DNA of 64,000 nt from an uncultured Flavobacteriales bacterium (GCA_913063375.1 CAJXXR010000001.1:1-64000); one strand, 5' to 3'; positions 1 through 9,488 are shown, counted from the stretch's first letter. The notes: a model not told the origin generated them from the letters alone. Program-made: numbers and translations.

Positions 1-42
1 TCTTCTAGCTTTTGATGCTACGGAATTTACTGATCTTGGCAT
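1..42 (-). CDS. rplT: 50S ribosomal protein L20, N-terminal fragment
   Basis: Only the first 14 codons lie in the window; the gene continues beyond the left edge. Reverse translation gives MPRSVNSVASKARR, the typical L20 start. L20 binds 23S rRNA early in assembly of the large subunit and, in other bacteria, controls its own operon. It is the last visible gene of the thrS-infC-rpmI-rplT order, 88 nt downstream of rpmI. That conserved order makes the call safe despite the short fragment. Confidence 0.9.
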   Translation of the reverse strand, partial: MPRSVNSVASKARR

Positions 43-130
43 AATTTACAATTTTTTGTAATTAGTGACACCTTATTACATGTGTACTTAGGTACTAATT
101 CCATGGTGAATGATTTAACCTACTTACTGC
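43..130 (-). other. rpmI-rplT intergenic spacer with weak dyads
   Basis: This 88-nt spacer holds no gene. It contains short inverted repeats: ATTAGT at 61-66 against ACTAAT at 94-99, an ACATGT palindrome near 78-83, and GTAC-TTAG-GTAC at about 84-95. The transcript could fold here. In other bacteria L20 represses its operon by binding such a leader, but the pairing is weak and I infer no specific mechanism. Confidence 0.25.
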
Positions 131-328
131 TTATTTAAGCAATAATTGTAGTTTGATGTTACTCTCGTCAGCTTTATGTACCTGACCAGTTTGTGTCAAA
201 TTACGTTTTCTCTTTGTTGACTTTTTAGTCAAAATGTGACTTTTGAAAGCGTGCTTTCTCTTAATCTTCCCAGACGCAGTCAACTTGAATCTCTTCTTTG
301 CGCTAGATTTTGTTTTTAATTTTGGCAT
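131..328 (-). CDS. rpmI: 50S ribosomal protein L35
   Basis: The product is a 65-residue, strongly basic protein beginning [20 protein letters not shown], the L35 signature, with the usual [14 protein letters not shown] core. L35 is a small structural protein of the large ribosomal subunit. The ATG is 44 nt after infC and no Shine-Dalgarno sequence is visible, as is usual in Bacteroidota. It sits between infC and rplT and is presumably co-transcribed from the thrS promoter. Confidence 0.97.
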   Translation of the reverse strand: MPKLKTKSSAKKRFKLTASGKIKRKHAFKSHILTKKSTKRKRNLTQTGQVHKADESNIKLQLLLK

Positions 329-372
329 AGTCTTAAACTTTTACCCTTTAATAATAAGCCTTACACAAGCTT

Positions 373-927
373 TTATTTCTTTGCTTTAGGAGCAAACATC
401 ATAATCATACGTTTACCTTCCATTTTTGGCAGCTGTTCAACTTTTGCAAGCTCTTCCAATTCTTGGGCAAATTTCAGTAATAAAATTTGACCCTTATCCT
501 TGAAAAGAATACTTCTACCTTTAAAGAAAACGTATGCTTTTAGTTTAGCACCTTCTTCTAAGAACTTTTTGGCATGTTTCAATTTGAAATCAAAATCGTG
601 CTCGTCCGTATTTGGACCAAAACGAATTTCTTTGATTGTAACCTTTTGACTTTTAGCCTTAAGTTCTTTTTGCTTCTTTTTCTGGTCGTATAAGAACTTT
701 TTATAGTCAATAATACGACATACAGGAGGTTCAGCTTTTGGAGCAATCTCCACTAAATCCAACTGTAATTCTTCGGCTTTTTTCAAGGCTATTGAAGTCT
801 TGAAAATACCGCCTTCCACATTCTCACCAGTCAATCTGATTTGAGGTACTCTAATCTTCTCGTTGATACGGTGTGGATCTTCCTTGATGATTCGACCTCT
901 TTGAGGTCTTCTTCTTCGAATAGCTAT
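373..927 (-). CDS. infC: translation initiation factor IF-3, non-canonical AUA or AUU start
   Basis: IF-3 binds the 30S subunit and checks the start codon and initiator tRNA. The C-terminal part is unmistakable ([18 protein letters not shown], then [13 protein letters not shown]). The first ATG/GTG/TTG-type codon in frame is a TTG at 834, inside the conserved stretch [11 protein letters not shown], which would remove the N-terminal region. The frame stays open upstream and encodes the expected [22 protein letters not shown]. Only ATA (925-927, giving M-A-I-R) or ATT (919-921, giving M-R-R-R) can serve as the start before the in-frame thrS stop. From ATA the protein has 184 residues, normal for IF-3. 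Such AUN starts allow IF-3 autoregulation, as shown for the AUU start of E. coli infC. Confidence 0.93.
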   Translation of the reverse strand: MAIRRRRPQRGRIIKEDPHRINEKIRVPQIRLTGENVEGGIFKTSIALKKAEELQLDLVEIAPKAEPPVCRIIDYKKFLYDQKKKQKELKAKSQKVTIKEIRFGPNTDEHDFDFKLKHAKKFLEEGAKLKAYVFFKGRSILFKDKGQILLLKFAQELEELAKVEQLPKMEGKRMIMMFAPKAKK

Positions 928-939
928 GACAAAAAGTAT

Positions 940-2886
940 TTAGTTAGTAAATGACACGGTGGCCTCGTTTATTTCATCATTGACTTTGGCTACAAAGTCA
1001 GTTAGATCCATGGAGCCCAAATCAATTTTACCTGGTTTACGTACAGAAACTGTTTCAGCAAGAACTTCTTTTTCACCAACTAGTAAGATATATGGTACCT
1101 TACTTTTCTCAGCGTCAAATATTTTCTTTCCTATTTTTTCAGCTCTATAGTCTACCTCTGCGCGAATATCGTCATTTTTTAGCAGATTCAAAACTTTGTC
1201 TGCATAATCATGAAATTTTTCGCCGATTGGTAGTATTATTACTTGGTCTGGGTTCAACCACAATGGGAATCGACCTCCAGTATGTTCTATTAAGATTGCA
1301 ATAAATCTTTCCAATGATCCAAATGGAGCACGGTGAATCATTACAGGTCTGTGTTTTAAGTTGTCTGAACCTACATATTCCAATTCAAAACGCTCTGGAA
1401 GGTTGTAATCTACTTGAATAGTTCCAAGTTGCCATTTTCTTCCAATAGCATCCTTCACCATAAAGTCCAATTTAGGTCCATAAAATGCAGCTTCGCCATA
1501 TTCTACAACCGTATTCAGTCCTTTTTTGGCTGCTGAATCTATAATAGCAGCTTCCGCTTTATCCCAATTTTCATCGGAACCTATGTATTTAGATTTATCC
1601 TCAGGGTCTCTTAATGAAATTTGAGCAGTAAATTCTTCAAATCCTAATGCCTTAAAGGTATAGATTACGAGGTCTATTACTTTTTCAAATTCTTGCTGTA
1701 CTTGATCAGGACGGCAGAATAAGTGAGCATCATCTTGCGTAAACCCACGAACTCTTGTTAAACCATGTAATTCCCCACTTTGTTCATAACGGTATACAGT
1801 ACCAAATTCAGCATATCTAATTGGCAATTCTTTATACGATCGCGGTTTAGACTTGTATATCTCACAGTGGTGAGGGCAGTTCATTGGCTTCAAGAAAAAC
1901 TCTTCATTTACATTCGGAGTTTTAATAGGTTGGAAAGAATCCTCACCATATTTCTCATAATGACCAGAGGTAACATACAATTCCTTTGAGGCAATATGAG
2001 GGGTAACTACTGGATCATATCCTGCTTTCAATTGAGCATCTCTCATGAAACGCTCTAATCTTTCACGTAAAATAGTTCCTTTTGGTAACCAAAGTGGTAA
2101 ACCTTGTCCAACCTTTTGCGAGAAAGTGAACAATTCCATTTCCTTTCCAAGCTTTCTATGGTCACGTTTCTTAGCTTCTTCAAGCCTTTCTAAGTGTTCC
2201 TTAAGTTCTTTAGCCTTAGGAAAACTTACACCATAAATTCTAGTAAGCTGTTGGTTGTTTTCATCACCTCTCCAGTAAGCTCCAGCTATGCTTAATAACT
2301 TAACAGCCTTTATTTTTCCAGTATCTGGAATATGTGGTCCTGCACAAAGGTCTGTAAAGTTTCCTTGTGAATAAAAAGTAATATCCCCGTCAGTTAAACC
2401 ATCAATTAGCTCTAATTTATAAGGGTCATTTTTCTCTGTAAAGTAGGCGATAGCATCATCCTTACTTATTTCCTTACGGATATATGGATTCTTCTGACGC
2501 GCTAGCTCAATCATCTTTTTTTCAAGATTGGCTAGATCACTTTCAGCTATAGTTTTACCTTCTAAGTCGATATCATAGTAAAAACCAGTTTCAATAGGAG
2601 GTCCAATAGCTAATTTAACACCAGGGAAGGTGGCCTCAATAGCTTCTGCCATTAAATGGGCTGAAGAGTGCCAAAAGGCTAATTTACCACTGTCATCATT
2701 GAAGGTTAATAACTTAATATTTACATCTTCTTTTATTGGACGGGTGGCGTCCCATACTGTTCCATTGATTTCGGCAGCGATAACATTTCTCGCTAAACCT
2801 GCACTAATACTATTGGCAACATCTAATGCTGTACTTCCAATTGGGTATTCTCTTGTTGAATTATCTGGTAATGTAACTTGAATCAT
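940..2886 (-). CDS. thrS: threonine-tRNA ligase
   Basis: This is the class II synthetase that charges tRNA-Thr in the cytoplasm, 648 residues, full length. Domains in order are TGS (about 1-62), the editing domain with zinc-type motif HSSAH (73-77) and CAGPH near 181-185, the catalytic core with [20 protein letters not shown] (motif 2) and [11 protein letters not shown] (motif 3), and the C-terminal anticodon-binding domain (last 100 residues or so). It is the first gene of the operon with infC, rpmI and rplT, and its stop lies 12 nt before the infC start. A candidate -7 box lies 22 nt upstream of the ATG. Confidence 0.98.
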   Translation of the reverse strand: MIQVTLPDNSTREYPIGSTALDVANSISAGLARNVIAAEINGTVWDATRPIKEDVNIKLLTFNDDSGKLAFWHSSAHLMAEAIEATFPGVKLAIGPPIETGFYYDIDLEGKTIAESDLANLEKKMIELARQKNPYIRKEISKDDAIAYFTEKNDPYKLELIDGLTDGDITFYSQGNFTDLCAGPHIPDTGKIKAVKLLSIAGAYWRGDENNQQLTRIYGVSFPKAKELKEHLERLEEAKKRDHRKLGKEMELFTFSQKVGQGLPLWLPKGTILRERLERFMRDAQLKAGYDPVVTPHIASKELYVTSGHYEKYGEDSFQPIKTPNVNEEFFLKPMNCPHHCEIYKSKPRSYKELPIRYAEFGTVYRYEQSGELHGLTRVRGFTQDDAHLFCRPDQVQQEFEKVIDLVIYTFKALGFEEFTAQISLRDPEDKSKYIGSDENWDKAEAAIIDSAAKKGLNTVVEYGEAAFYGPKLDFMVKDAIGRKWQLGTIQVDYNLPERFELEYVGSDNLKHRPVMIHRAPFGSLERFIAILIEHTGGRFPLWLNPDQVIILPIGEKFHDYADKVLNLLKNDDIRAEVDYRAEKIGKKIFDAEKSKVPYILLVGEKEVLAETVSVRKPGKIDLGSMDLTDFVAKVNDEINEATVSFTN

Positions 2887-2907
2887 TTTTAATGCTTTTC
2901 AGGTGTG

Positions 2908-2940
2908 CAAATATATGAAAATACAGCGCTTTTGCTGTAT
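2908..2940 (-). promoter_or_regulatory. thrS operon -7 box with adjoining inverted repeat
   Basis: Read on the minus strand, 2915-2908 is TATATTTG, an exact match to the Bacteroidota -7 consensus TAnnTTTG. Immediately upstream is a perfect 7-bp inverted repeat, ATACAGC (2921-2927) and GCTGTAT (2934-2940), separated by 6 nt. It occupies the spacer between -7 and -33, where a repressor would block polymerase. No clear TTG -33 element is present at the usual distance. Confidence 0.5.
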
Positions 2941-3081
2941 AAAATGAGACAATCCATTTATAAAAATTGTAAAAAAATGATTTCTTGCAATTTTAAGCTC
3001 TAAATAAGTAGTAATAATTGCTACAACTCAATGATTGGAGTGATTTTTGATCCTTATTCTTTGAAAAAATTAGCATCAATT

Positions 3082-3513
3082 ATGAAAAATATAATGGTCT
3101 TATTCGGCCTTTTTTTAAGTTTAATTTTTATACAGAGTTGTCATGATCATGAAAGTCATGATCACAACGAAGAATTAGTATCAAATTACACCATCCAAAT
3201 CAATTCTCCAATTACTGGAAATTATGCAGTAGGTGACACCCTATTTTTAAATATAGATTTTGATGAAACGGATTCTTTGACAGTACATCATGTTAATGTT
3301 CAGTTATTTAATGCTGTGGATTCAACACTGTTTTATTCAGAACCGCAAGAAGCTCATGTACACGCTACTGAAGGAGGATATTCTTTAGTAGATGAGTTTA
3401 TATTAGACGCTAGTTTTGCAAATTCAGATCTTGTATTAATAGCAAAAGTTTGGGGGCATGAAGAAGGTTTAGGTGAAATTGAAGAGAAAATTAACATACA
3501 TGTGACTCTTTAG
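3082..3513 (+). CDS. His-rich lipoprotein of unknown function
   Basis: I chose the internal ATG at 3082 because it directly starts a signal peptide (MKNIMVLFGLFLSLIFIQSC); a longer frame begins at ATG 3031. The lipobox Cys is followed by HDHESHDHNEE, a cluster of four histidines plus acids that could bind a metal. The remaining 120 residues look like a beta-sandwich domain (GNYAVGDTLFLNIDF, VHHVNVQLF) ending in HVTL. The mature protein would be about 124 residues, anchored to a membrane. I do not recognise a named family. No partner is coupled to it; the next gene starts about 110 nt downstream. Confidence 0.75.
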   Translation: MKNIMVLFGLFLSLIFIQSCHDHESHDHNEELVSNYTIQINSPITGNYAVGDTLFLNIDFDETDSLTVHHVNVQLFNAVDSTLFYSEPQEAHVHATEGGYSLVDEFILDASFANSDLVLIAKVWGHEEGLGEIEEKINIHVTL

Positions 3514-3622
3514 GTTATTCTGATTGAATAATAGCATATCTGCTTATAATTGATTAATTTAGATAGAATGCGAGTTTAAAGAATATTGTATTTTAACGCA
3601 ATCTTAATAAAATAAGCCAGAT

Positions 3623-3991
3623 ATGGAGCTTTCCGTTCTACTTGCGAAATTTTGGGGCATCTATTTTTTATTATTCAGTGCTATAATTTTAGGAAATAGG
3701 AGTTTTCTTAAAAAAATGCTTAGCCATGCTGAGGATGAGCAATTTTTGATATTAACAGGTTTTATTTCCTTCTTCATTGGTTTACTACATGTCATTGTCC
3801 ATTCCATTTTTGTTCTTGACTGGAGACTAATGATCACCTTAATTGGTTATTTAGCCCTAATAAAGGGGCTTATGATGATCAATAATCCTTCAAAAATTAT
3901 CGAGGTTATTCAAAAAGTAAAATTGATCTCTCGTTACTATTTAAGTGGAATATTGATGATTTTGGGTTTACTCTTTTTATTCTTCATTTAG
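3623..3991 (+). CDS. small integral membrane protein, unknown function
   Basis: The product is a 122-residue hydrophobic protein with four likely transmembrane segments (about 8-24, 40-62, 68-86 and 103-122). A short soluble loop after the first segment carries KKMLSHAEDEQ, and a basic loop (NNPSKIIEVIQKVK) precedes the last. No catalytic motif is visible and I do not recognise the family. It stands alone between the lipoprotein and menA, in the same direction, with 100-120 nt on each side. Confidence 0.75.
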   Translation: MELSVLLAKFWGIYFLLFSAIILGNRSFLKKMLSHAEDEQFLILTGFISFFIGLLHVIVHSIFVLDWRLMITLIGYLALIKGLMMINNPSKIIEVIQKVKLISRYYLSGILMILGLLFLFFI

Positions 3992-4072
3992 AGATTAAAT
4001 GAAATTGAAAGCGTAATTCCGTTGCGCAATGGTAAATTATCCCAGTTAATATATTCCCTTGAAATCCTGATA

Positions 4073-4080
4073 TACCTTTG
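4073..4080 (+). promoter_or_regulatory. menA -7 box
   Basis: TACCTTTG matches TAnnTTTG exactly and lies 31 nt before the menA ATG. A TTG at 4059-4061 is too close (11 bp) to be a standard -33 element, so only the -7 half is supported. Confidence 0.45.
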
Positions 4081-4111
4081 TTTCCATGCTTATTTTTAAG
4101 AAATTTGTCGG

Positions 4112-5014
4112 ATGGGGAAAATGAGCTATTGGATAAAAGCTATCCGTTTGAGAACCTTACCATTGTCGCTGGCCACAATTGCTTTAGGAAGTATGCTGGC
4201 TGCATCTTATGATTTTCATAAGTGGACTTTGACCATAGGTGCTGTGTTAACTACAATTTTTTTGCAAGTATTGTCCAACTTAGCAAACGATTATGGGGAT
4301 ACACAGAATGGAGCTGATCATTATAAAAGAAAAGGACCTGAAAGGATGGTTCAGGCTGGGCGAATCTCCATGAAAGAGATGTACACAGCTATCGTTTTGT
4401 TTATGCTCGTCTCATTTTTATCTGGAACCTGGTTGTGTCTGGAGGCATTTAGTTGGAATACCACAAGATTTTGGGTGTTTTTTGCCATGTTATTACTCTG
4501 CATTTATGCTGCTATAAAATATACTGCAGGGAAAAATCCTTACGGTTACAAAGCATTAGGCGATATCTCTGTTTTTATTTTCTTTGGATTGTTTGGTGTT
4601 GCTGCATCCTTTTACTTGCATAGTTCTATTCTTTTTTGGGAGGTTTTATTACCTGCTATGTCGGTAGGGTTTTTATGTATGGGTGTATTAAATCTTAATA
4701 ATATGAGAGATATTCCTTCCGACACCGAAGCAGGAAAAGTGACAATTCCTATATTACTCGGTTTAAAAAAGGCTAAGATATACCACAGCTTGCTAATTGG
4801 ATTATCTTTGATCGTAGGAATCCTCTTTGTATTGTTGAAAGAGAATATTGTTATATTTGATTTTTTATTTTTATTGATTTCACCTGTATTAATAGGACAC
4901 TTAATTCATATTTGGAAAATTGAAATTCATATTGAATTCGATCCATTATTAAAAAAGCTAGCCATTACGACGCTTCTATTTTGTCTTCTTTTTGGTGCAG
5001 GTCAAATATTATAG
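4112..5014 (+). CDS. menA: 1,4-dihydroxy-2-naphthoate polyprenyltransferase
   Basis: MenA transfers a polyprenyl chain onto 1,4-dihydroxy-2-naphthoate to give demethylmenaquinone, in the inner membrane. The 300-residue protein has about eight membrane helices and the two acidic Mg-diphosphate motifs of the UbiA superfamily: NDYGD (59-63) and RDIPSD (199-204). The ATG at 4121 (MSYWIK) is an equally good start. MenC follows after 3 nt and menE after that, so the three form one transcription unit. UbiE/MenG, which methylates the product, is encoded 4.6 kb downstream. Confidence 0.95.
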   Translation: MGKMSYWIKAIRLRTLPLSLATIALGSMLAASYDFHKWTLTIGAVLTTIFLQVLSNLANDYGDTQNGADHYKRKGPERMVQAGRISMKEMYTAIVLFMLVSFLSGTWLCLEAFSWNTTRFWVFFAMLLLCIYAAIKYTAGKNPYGYKALGDISVFIFFGLFGVAASFYLHSSILFWEVLLPAMSVGFLCMGVLNLNNMRDIPSDTEAGKVTIPILLGLKKAKIYHSLLIGLSLIVGILFVLLKENIVIFDFLFLLISPVLIGHLIHIWKIEIHIEFDPLLKKLAITTLLFCLLFGAGQIL

Positions 5015-5017
5015 TGT

Positions 5018-6058
5018 ATGTTAAATGCCGAATTTATTCGACGTGATTTAAAATTCATAAATCCAGCGGGAACTTCCCGTGGTGTTCTTCTGGAAAAACC
5101 TTCTTGGTATTTAAAGATTTCCAAAGGGGATCAATATGGTATCGGCGAATGTTCTATTATTCCTGGTTTAAGTATTGATCCTATGGATCAAATTGAAGAT
5201 AAACTGACCTATATTTGTCAGCATATCAATCAAGTTTCAGATTGGGACTTGAAGAAAGTGTTATCTGATTTTCCAGCCTTACAATTTTGTGTTGAAACAG
5301 CCTTATTAGACTTGGGGAATAAAACAAATCAACTTTTGTATCCTTCAGGATTTACCAATGGTATTCAATCAATTGAGATAAATGGTTTGATTTGGATGGG
5401 TGACAAAGAGACCATGTTGTCCCAAATAGAAGATAAATTGGTGCAAGGTTTTCATTGTATTAAATTGAAAATTGGAGCTATAAAATGGGAAGAAGAACTG
5501 TCTTTATTGAAATATATCCGTCAACACTTTAGTAAAGATCGTGTTGAACTTAGGGTAGATGCAAATGGTGGTTTTACGGCCGAAGAGGCTCCGCAAATTT
5601 TAGAAGAATTAAAGCAATTAGACATCCACTCTATTGAACAACCTATTATGGCGAATCAAAGAGGAGAGATGAAGGTATTATGTGCTAATACACCTACTCC
5701 AATTGCTTTAGATGAGGAGTTGATTGGAATTAGTGATATTGAGGAAAAGAAAACCCTATTGGAAGAGGTTAATCCACAATTCATCATATTAAAACCTAGT
5801 CTTTTAGGTGGCTTTAAAGAGGCTGAAGAATGGATTCAACTTGCTGAGGAAAGAAATATTGGTTGGTGGGCAACATCGGCTTTAGAAAGTAATATTGGTT
5901 TAAGTGCAATTGCACAATGGACTGCAACCTTAAATTCTGACATGCCACAAGGCCTTGGAACGGGAGCATTATTTCACAACAATATTAGTTCTCCATTATA
6001 TTTAAAAGGTGATCAGTTATTCTATGGAAAGGAAGGTTGGAATGTAAATTTGTTTTAA
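5018..6058 (+). CDS. menC: o-succinylbenzoate synthase
   Basis: MenC dehydrates SHCHC to o-succinylbenzoate in menaquinone synthesis and belongs to the enolase superfamily. The 346-residue protein shows the family catalytic set in order: the KLK pair (Lys149, Lys151), metal ligands in VDANG (Asp181, with Asn183), EQP (Glu207), the acidic LDEE (Asp232) and the second base in LKPSLLGG (Lys259). It starts 3 nt after menA and ends 1 nt before menE, suggesting translational coupling. Confidence 0.94.
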   Translation: MLNAEFIRRDLKFINPAGTSRGVLLEKPSWYLKISKGDQYGIGECSIIPGLSIDPMDQIEDKLTYICQHINQVSDWDLKKVLSDFPALQFCVETALLDLGNKTNQLLYPSGFTNGIQSIEINGLIWMGDKETMLSQIEDKLVQGFHCIKLKIGAIKWEEELSLLKYIRQHFSKDRVELRVDANGGFTAEEAPQILEELKQLDIHSIEQPIMANQRGEMKVLCANTPTPIALDEELIGISDIEEKKTLLEEVNPQFIILKPSLLGGFKEAEEWIQLAEERNIGWWATSALESNIGLSAIAQWTATLNSDMPQGLGTGALFHNNISSPLYLKGDQLFYGKEGWNVNLF

Positions 6059-6059
6059 C

Positions 6060-7133
6060 ATGGAATGGATAGATTTTGATGTTGACAAATTTGACGCTGA
6101 GAAATACATTAGAGCTTGGCAAAAGGAGAAAGATCCTCTTAAAAAAGGCATTGCCAAGTTTTTAGAGGAGTGGTATGATGATTCGGTCTATATTACCATA
6201 CAAAGCTCTGGTACTACAGGAGCTGTTCGATCTTTTGAAGTATTGAAAGAACACATGGAAGAAAGTGCAAAAATGACTGCTTCATTTTTCAATTTCAAAA
6301 AAGCAGACACCGCACTTCTTTGCCTATCCATGAATTTTATTGCAGGGAAAATGATGGTGGTTAGATCCATCGTATCAGAATTGAAATTGGCTATCTCAAA
6401 TCTAGATGCCAATCCATTGAAGAATTTAGTTTCGGAAATAGATTTTTGTCCAATGGTTCCTATGCAAGTAGAAAATTCTGTAGATAAAATCTACTTAATA
6501 AAGCAACTTCTAATTGGTGGAGCAAGTTTAAACGAGGAATTGGAGGCCAAAGTTGCATCCATTCACACTGCAGCCTTTATGAGTTTTGGTATGGCTGAAA
6601 CGCTTAGTCACATTGCAATTAGGAAATTGGGGGCCCCGAACACTACTTTTCAAATTTTGAACAATGTTATCATTGAAGCGAATGGCGATAATTGCCTAGT
6701 GATTTCAGCTCCAAAAATTGGAGTCGAGAAATTAGTCACCAAGGATTTAATTGAATTATTGGATGCTACCAGGTTTAAATGGTTGGGAAGAAGTGATAAC
6801 TTAATTAATAGTGGGGGAGTGAAAATCATTCCGGAATTGGTTGAAGGAGTATTAAAAGAGGCTATCCCAGGACTATATTTTTTCATTGGAAGTATACCAG
6901 ATAAAAGGTTAGGAGAGAAGGTTGTGTTGTTAATTGAATCAAAAAATGGTTTGGAGGAGCAAATTAACTTTTCTAAAAAAATGTTTAAAATATTGGGGCT
7001 TTCTGTATTCGAAATCCCAAAAGAAGTCTTGATAGTCAGTAAGTTCGAAAGGACTGAGTCGAGAAAAATTAAAAGAAAATCCACATTGGAAAACTTGAAG
7101 AACTCAGAAATTCTATATCAAGTTAGACTTTGA
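6060..7133 (+). CDS. menE: o-succinylbenzoate-CoA ligase, short form
   Basis: The product is an acyl-adenylate-forming ligase that would activate o-succinylbenzoate with ATP and CoA. The P-loop-like motif SSGTTG is at 49-54, followed by a fold with FGMAETLSHIA and the hinge region FKWLGRSDNLINSGGVKI. At 357 residues it is about 100 shorter than the E. coli enzyme; the missing part is the N-terminal subdomain, as is common for MenE of Bacteroidota. The call rests on the motifs and on direct coupling to menC (1-nt gap). Confidence 0.88.
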   Translation: MEWIDFDVDKFDAEKYIRAWQKEKDPLKKGIAKFLEEWYDDSVYITIQSSGTTGAVRSFEVLKEHMEESAKMTASFFNFKKADTALLCLSMNFIAGKMMVVRSIVSELKLAISNLDANPLKNLVSEIDFCPMVPMQVENSVDKIYLIKQLLIGGASLNEELEAKVASIHTAAFMSFGMAETLSHIAIRKLGAPNTTFQILNNVIIEANGDNCLVISAPKIGVEKLVTKDLIELLDATRFKWLGRSDNLINSGGVKIIPELVEGVLKEAIPGLYFFIGSIPDKRLGEKVVLLIESKNGLEEQINFSKKMFKILGLSVFEIPKEVLIVSKFERTESRKIKRKSTLENLKNSEILYQVRL

Positions 7134-7187
7134 TTTTCTATACGTCGATAATTTTCCTATTTTCAGGCATTATTCTTATTTTATATT

Positions 7188-9437
7188 ATGGCAGATAAAC
7201 TAATAGCATCAAAGGCAAATTTTGGAACCATGCCGGTTTTTTTAACCGCAATTTCAACAATACTAGGTGCAATTCTATATTTGAGATTTGGTTATGCCGT
7301 TTCTCACACGGGTTTAATTGGAGCGCTTCTAATCATAATTATCGGACATTTAGTTACGGTACCTACGGCAATGGCAGTTGCCGAGATCGCCACCAATAGG
7401 AAGGTAGAAGGTGGTGGAGCATACTATATTATATCGAGGTCTTTTGGTTTGAATATTGGTGCAGCTATTGGTATTGCACTCTATCTTTCTCAAGCCATTA
7501 GTGTTGCTTTTTATATAATTGCTTTTGTAGAAGCCTTTATGCCCTTTTCAGAGTACCTATTAAGTTCATTCCCTGAATATGCTGAGCCAATACGATTTAT
7601 TTTAACAGATAAGAAGATTATCGGTTTAACTATGATGGCATTGTTAACGTTATTGATGTTAACTAAAGGAGCGAATGTGGGAATGAAAGCGCTTTATTAC
7701 GTTGTTTTTCTACTGTTTATTTCTCTTGGAATGTTTCTTTTTGGATCAGGTTTACCCGATTTCGATTTGGACAAAGTTAATTTTATTGGTACCATTGATA
7801 ATCCAGATAGTTTCTTTGCCGTTTTTACCATTATTTTCCCGGCTTTCACAGGGATCGCTGCTGGTTTGGGCCTTTCTGGTGATTTGAAAGAACCGAAGAA
7901 ATCTATTCCAAAAGGGACCTTATGGGCTACTGGTGTTGGAATTGTCATATATGTATTAGTTGCTTTTAAATTGGTGATGTCGGCTCCTTTAGAGGAATTA
8001 GCCGCAGACCAGTTAATCATGAGTAGAATTGCGATTTGGGGGCCAATTATTCCTATTGGACTAGCTGCTGCGGCAATTTCTTCAGCTTTGGGATCTATAA
8101 TGGTTGCACCTAGAACACTTCAAGCTTTAGGTGTAGATGAGATTTTTCCTTCCTTGAAGTTGAACAGTATATTTGCTAAAATTTCACCAAAGAACAATGA
8201 GCCAATTAATGCTTCTGTAATCAGCTGTATTATCGCCTTTGTTTTTGTTACTATAGGTGATATTAATATGGTTGCGGCAGTTATTGCCATGTTTTTTATG
8301 GTGACTTATGGAGCTATTTGTACTATTTCATTCCTAGAACATTTTTCGGGTGATCCATCTTATAGACCAACTTTCCTTTCTAGGTGGTATATTTCTCTAG
8401 GAGGGGCCATTTTATCCCTCTGGCTAATGTTTAAAATGAATGCTCTTTATGCTTTTGTTTCCCTAATATTCATGGCCTTAATATACCTTTATATTAGTAA
8501 GAATAATGAGAATAAAGGCGGGCTTGTAAAATTATTTAGAGGAGTAATATTTCAACTCAATAGAAGACTGCAAGTGTATGTTCAGAAAGAGGACTATAAC
8601 AGTCCAGATCATTACTGGAGGCCATTTGCTGTATGTATTTCTGATGCTTCTTTTGATAGACGCGATAGTTTTGATTTGATGCGATGGATTTCCAATAAAT
8701 ATGGTTTTGGCACCTATATCCATCATATAAAGGGCTATTTAACGAAAGAAACATATAATGAATCCAAATTGGTGATGAAAAAGCTAATTGAAATGGCTAC
8801 AGGAAGTGATAATAGGACCTATTTGGATACTATTATTTCACCTTCATCTACCTCTGCAATTGCACAGGTTATACAGCTTGCTAGTATTTCAGGTAAGGGG
8901 CATAATTTGATAATTTTTGAATACCCAAGAGATAATTCTGAAAAATTAAATGATATTATAAAAAATTATTCCATGCTAGAGGCTGCGGAGTTTGATGTTT
9001 GTATTTTGGGTACCTCCTTTAGATCATTTGGTTATAGAAGAGAAGTACATGTCTGGATAGATCCAAAAGATATCAATGATAGTGCATTGGAAGTATTATT
9101 GGGATATATTTTCTTAGGGCATAAGGATTGGAAAGATGCAGTTATGAAAATTTATGCTGTTTGTACTTCCGAGTCTAAGGCGGTGGAAAGAGATATGCTA
9201 ATTGAGCAAATCAAAGGTGGGAGACTTCCTATTTCTCCAGGGAATATCGAATTGGTTAAGAAAGATCCGAATAAAAGTTTGAATCAAACTATTAATAATC
9301 ATTCGGGAGGAGCGGATTTAACTATTATAGGTTTTGATTCAAAAGAAATTTATGAAGGAACAGAGCTATTCGATAATTATACAGAGTTGGCAAATGTTTT
9401 ATTCGTGAATAGTTTAAATTTTAAGCATTTAGAATAG
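7188..9437 (+). CDS. APC-superfamily permease of the cation-chloride cotransporter type
   Basis: The product is a 749-residue inner-membrane transporter. The first 440 residues form about 12 helices and start with GTMPVFLTAISTILGAILYL, closely like the opening of cation-chloride (Na-K-Cl type) cotransporters, followed by the helix-breaking GGGAYYIISRSFG. The last 300 residues are soluble (DHYWRPFAVCISDAS, VWIDPKD), as in the cytoplasmic domain of that family. The substrate cannot be read from the sequence; a general amino-acid permease is the alternative. It follows menE by 54 nt but ends in its own terminator. Confidence 0.8.
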   Translation: MADKLIASKANFGTMPVFLTAISTILGAILYLRFGYAVSHTGLIGALLIIIIGHLVTVPTAMAVAEIATNRKVEGGGAYYIISRSFGLNIGAAIGIALYLSQAISVAFYIIAFVEAFMPFSEYLLSSFPEYAEPIRFILTDKKIIGLTMMALLTLLMLTKGANVGMKALYYVVFLLFISLGMFLFGSGLPDFDLDKVNFIGTIDNPDSFFAVFTIIFPAFTGIAAGLGLSGDLKEPKKSIPKGTLWATGVGIVIYVLVAFKLVMSAPLEELAADQLIMSRIAIWGPIIPIGLAAAAISSALGSIMVAPRTLQALGVDEIFPSLKLNSIFAKISPKNNEPINASVISCIIAFVFVTIGDINMVAAVIAMFFMVTYGAICTISFLEHFSGDPSYRPTFLSRWYISLGGAILSLWLMFKMNALYAFVSLIFMALIYLYISKNNENKGGLVKLFRGVIFQLNRRLQVYVQKEDYNSPDHYWRPFAVCISDASFDRRDSFDLMRWISNKYGFGTYIHHIKGYLTKETYNESKLVMKKLIEMATGSDNRTYLDTIISPSSTSAIAQVIQLASISGKGHNLIIFEYPRDNSEKLNDIIKNYSMLEAAEFDVCILGTSFRSFGYRREVHVWIDPKDINDSALEVLLGYIFLGHKDWKDAVMKIYAVCTSESKAVERDMLIEQIKGGRLPISPGNIELVKKDPNKSLNQTINNHSGGADLTIIGFDSKEIYEGTELFDNYTELANVLFVNSLNFKHLE

Positions 9438-9463
9438 GACTTAAAATACTATTATTTATAGAT

Positions 9464-9488
9464 AAAACAGCCCATAATGGGCTGTTTT
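9464..9488 (+). terminator. rho-independent terminator after the permease
   Basis: A perfect 11-bp stem AAAACAGCCCA/TGGGCTGTTTT with a 3-nt loop is followed by further T residues, 27 nt after the permease stop. It separates the permease from ubiE. Confidence 0.9.

Noticed and set aside
834..834. TTG start of a shortened infC
   Set aside because: It would remove the conserved N-terminal region of IF-3, which is encoded in the same frame upstream.
6650..7084. 144-codon open frame on the minus strand inside menE
   Set aside because: It lies wholly inside a well-conserved gene, has no recognisable protein features and no promoter.
7697..8020. 107-codon antisense frame inside the permease gene
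   Set aside because: It is a shadow of the membrane-helix coding region.
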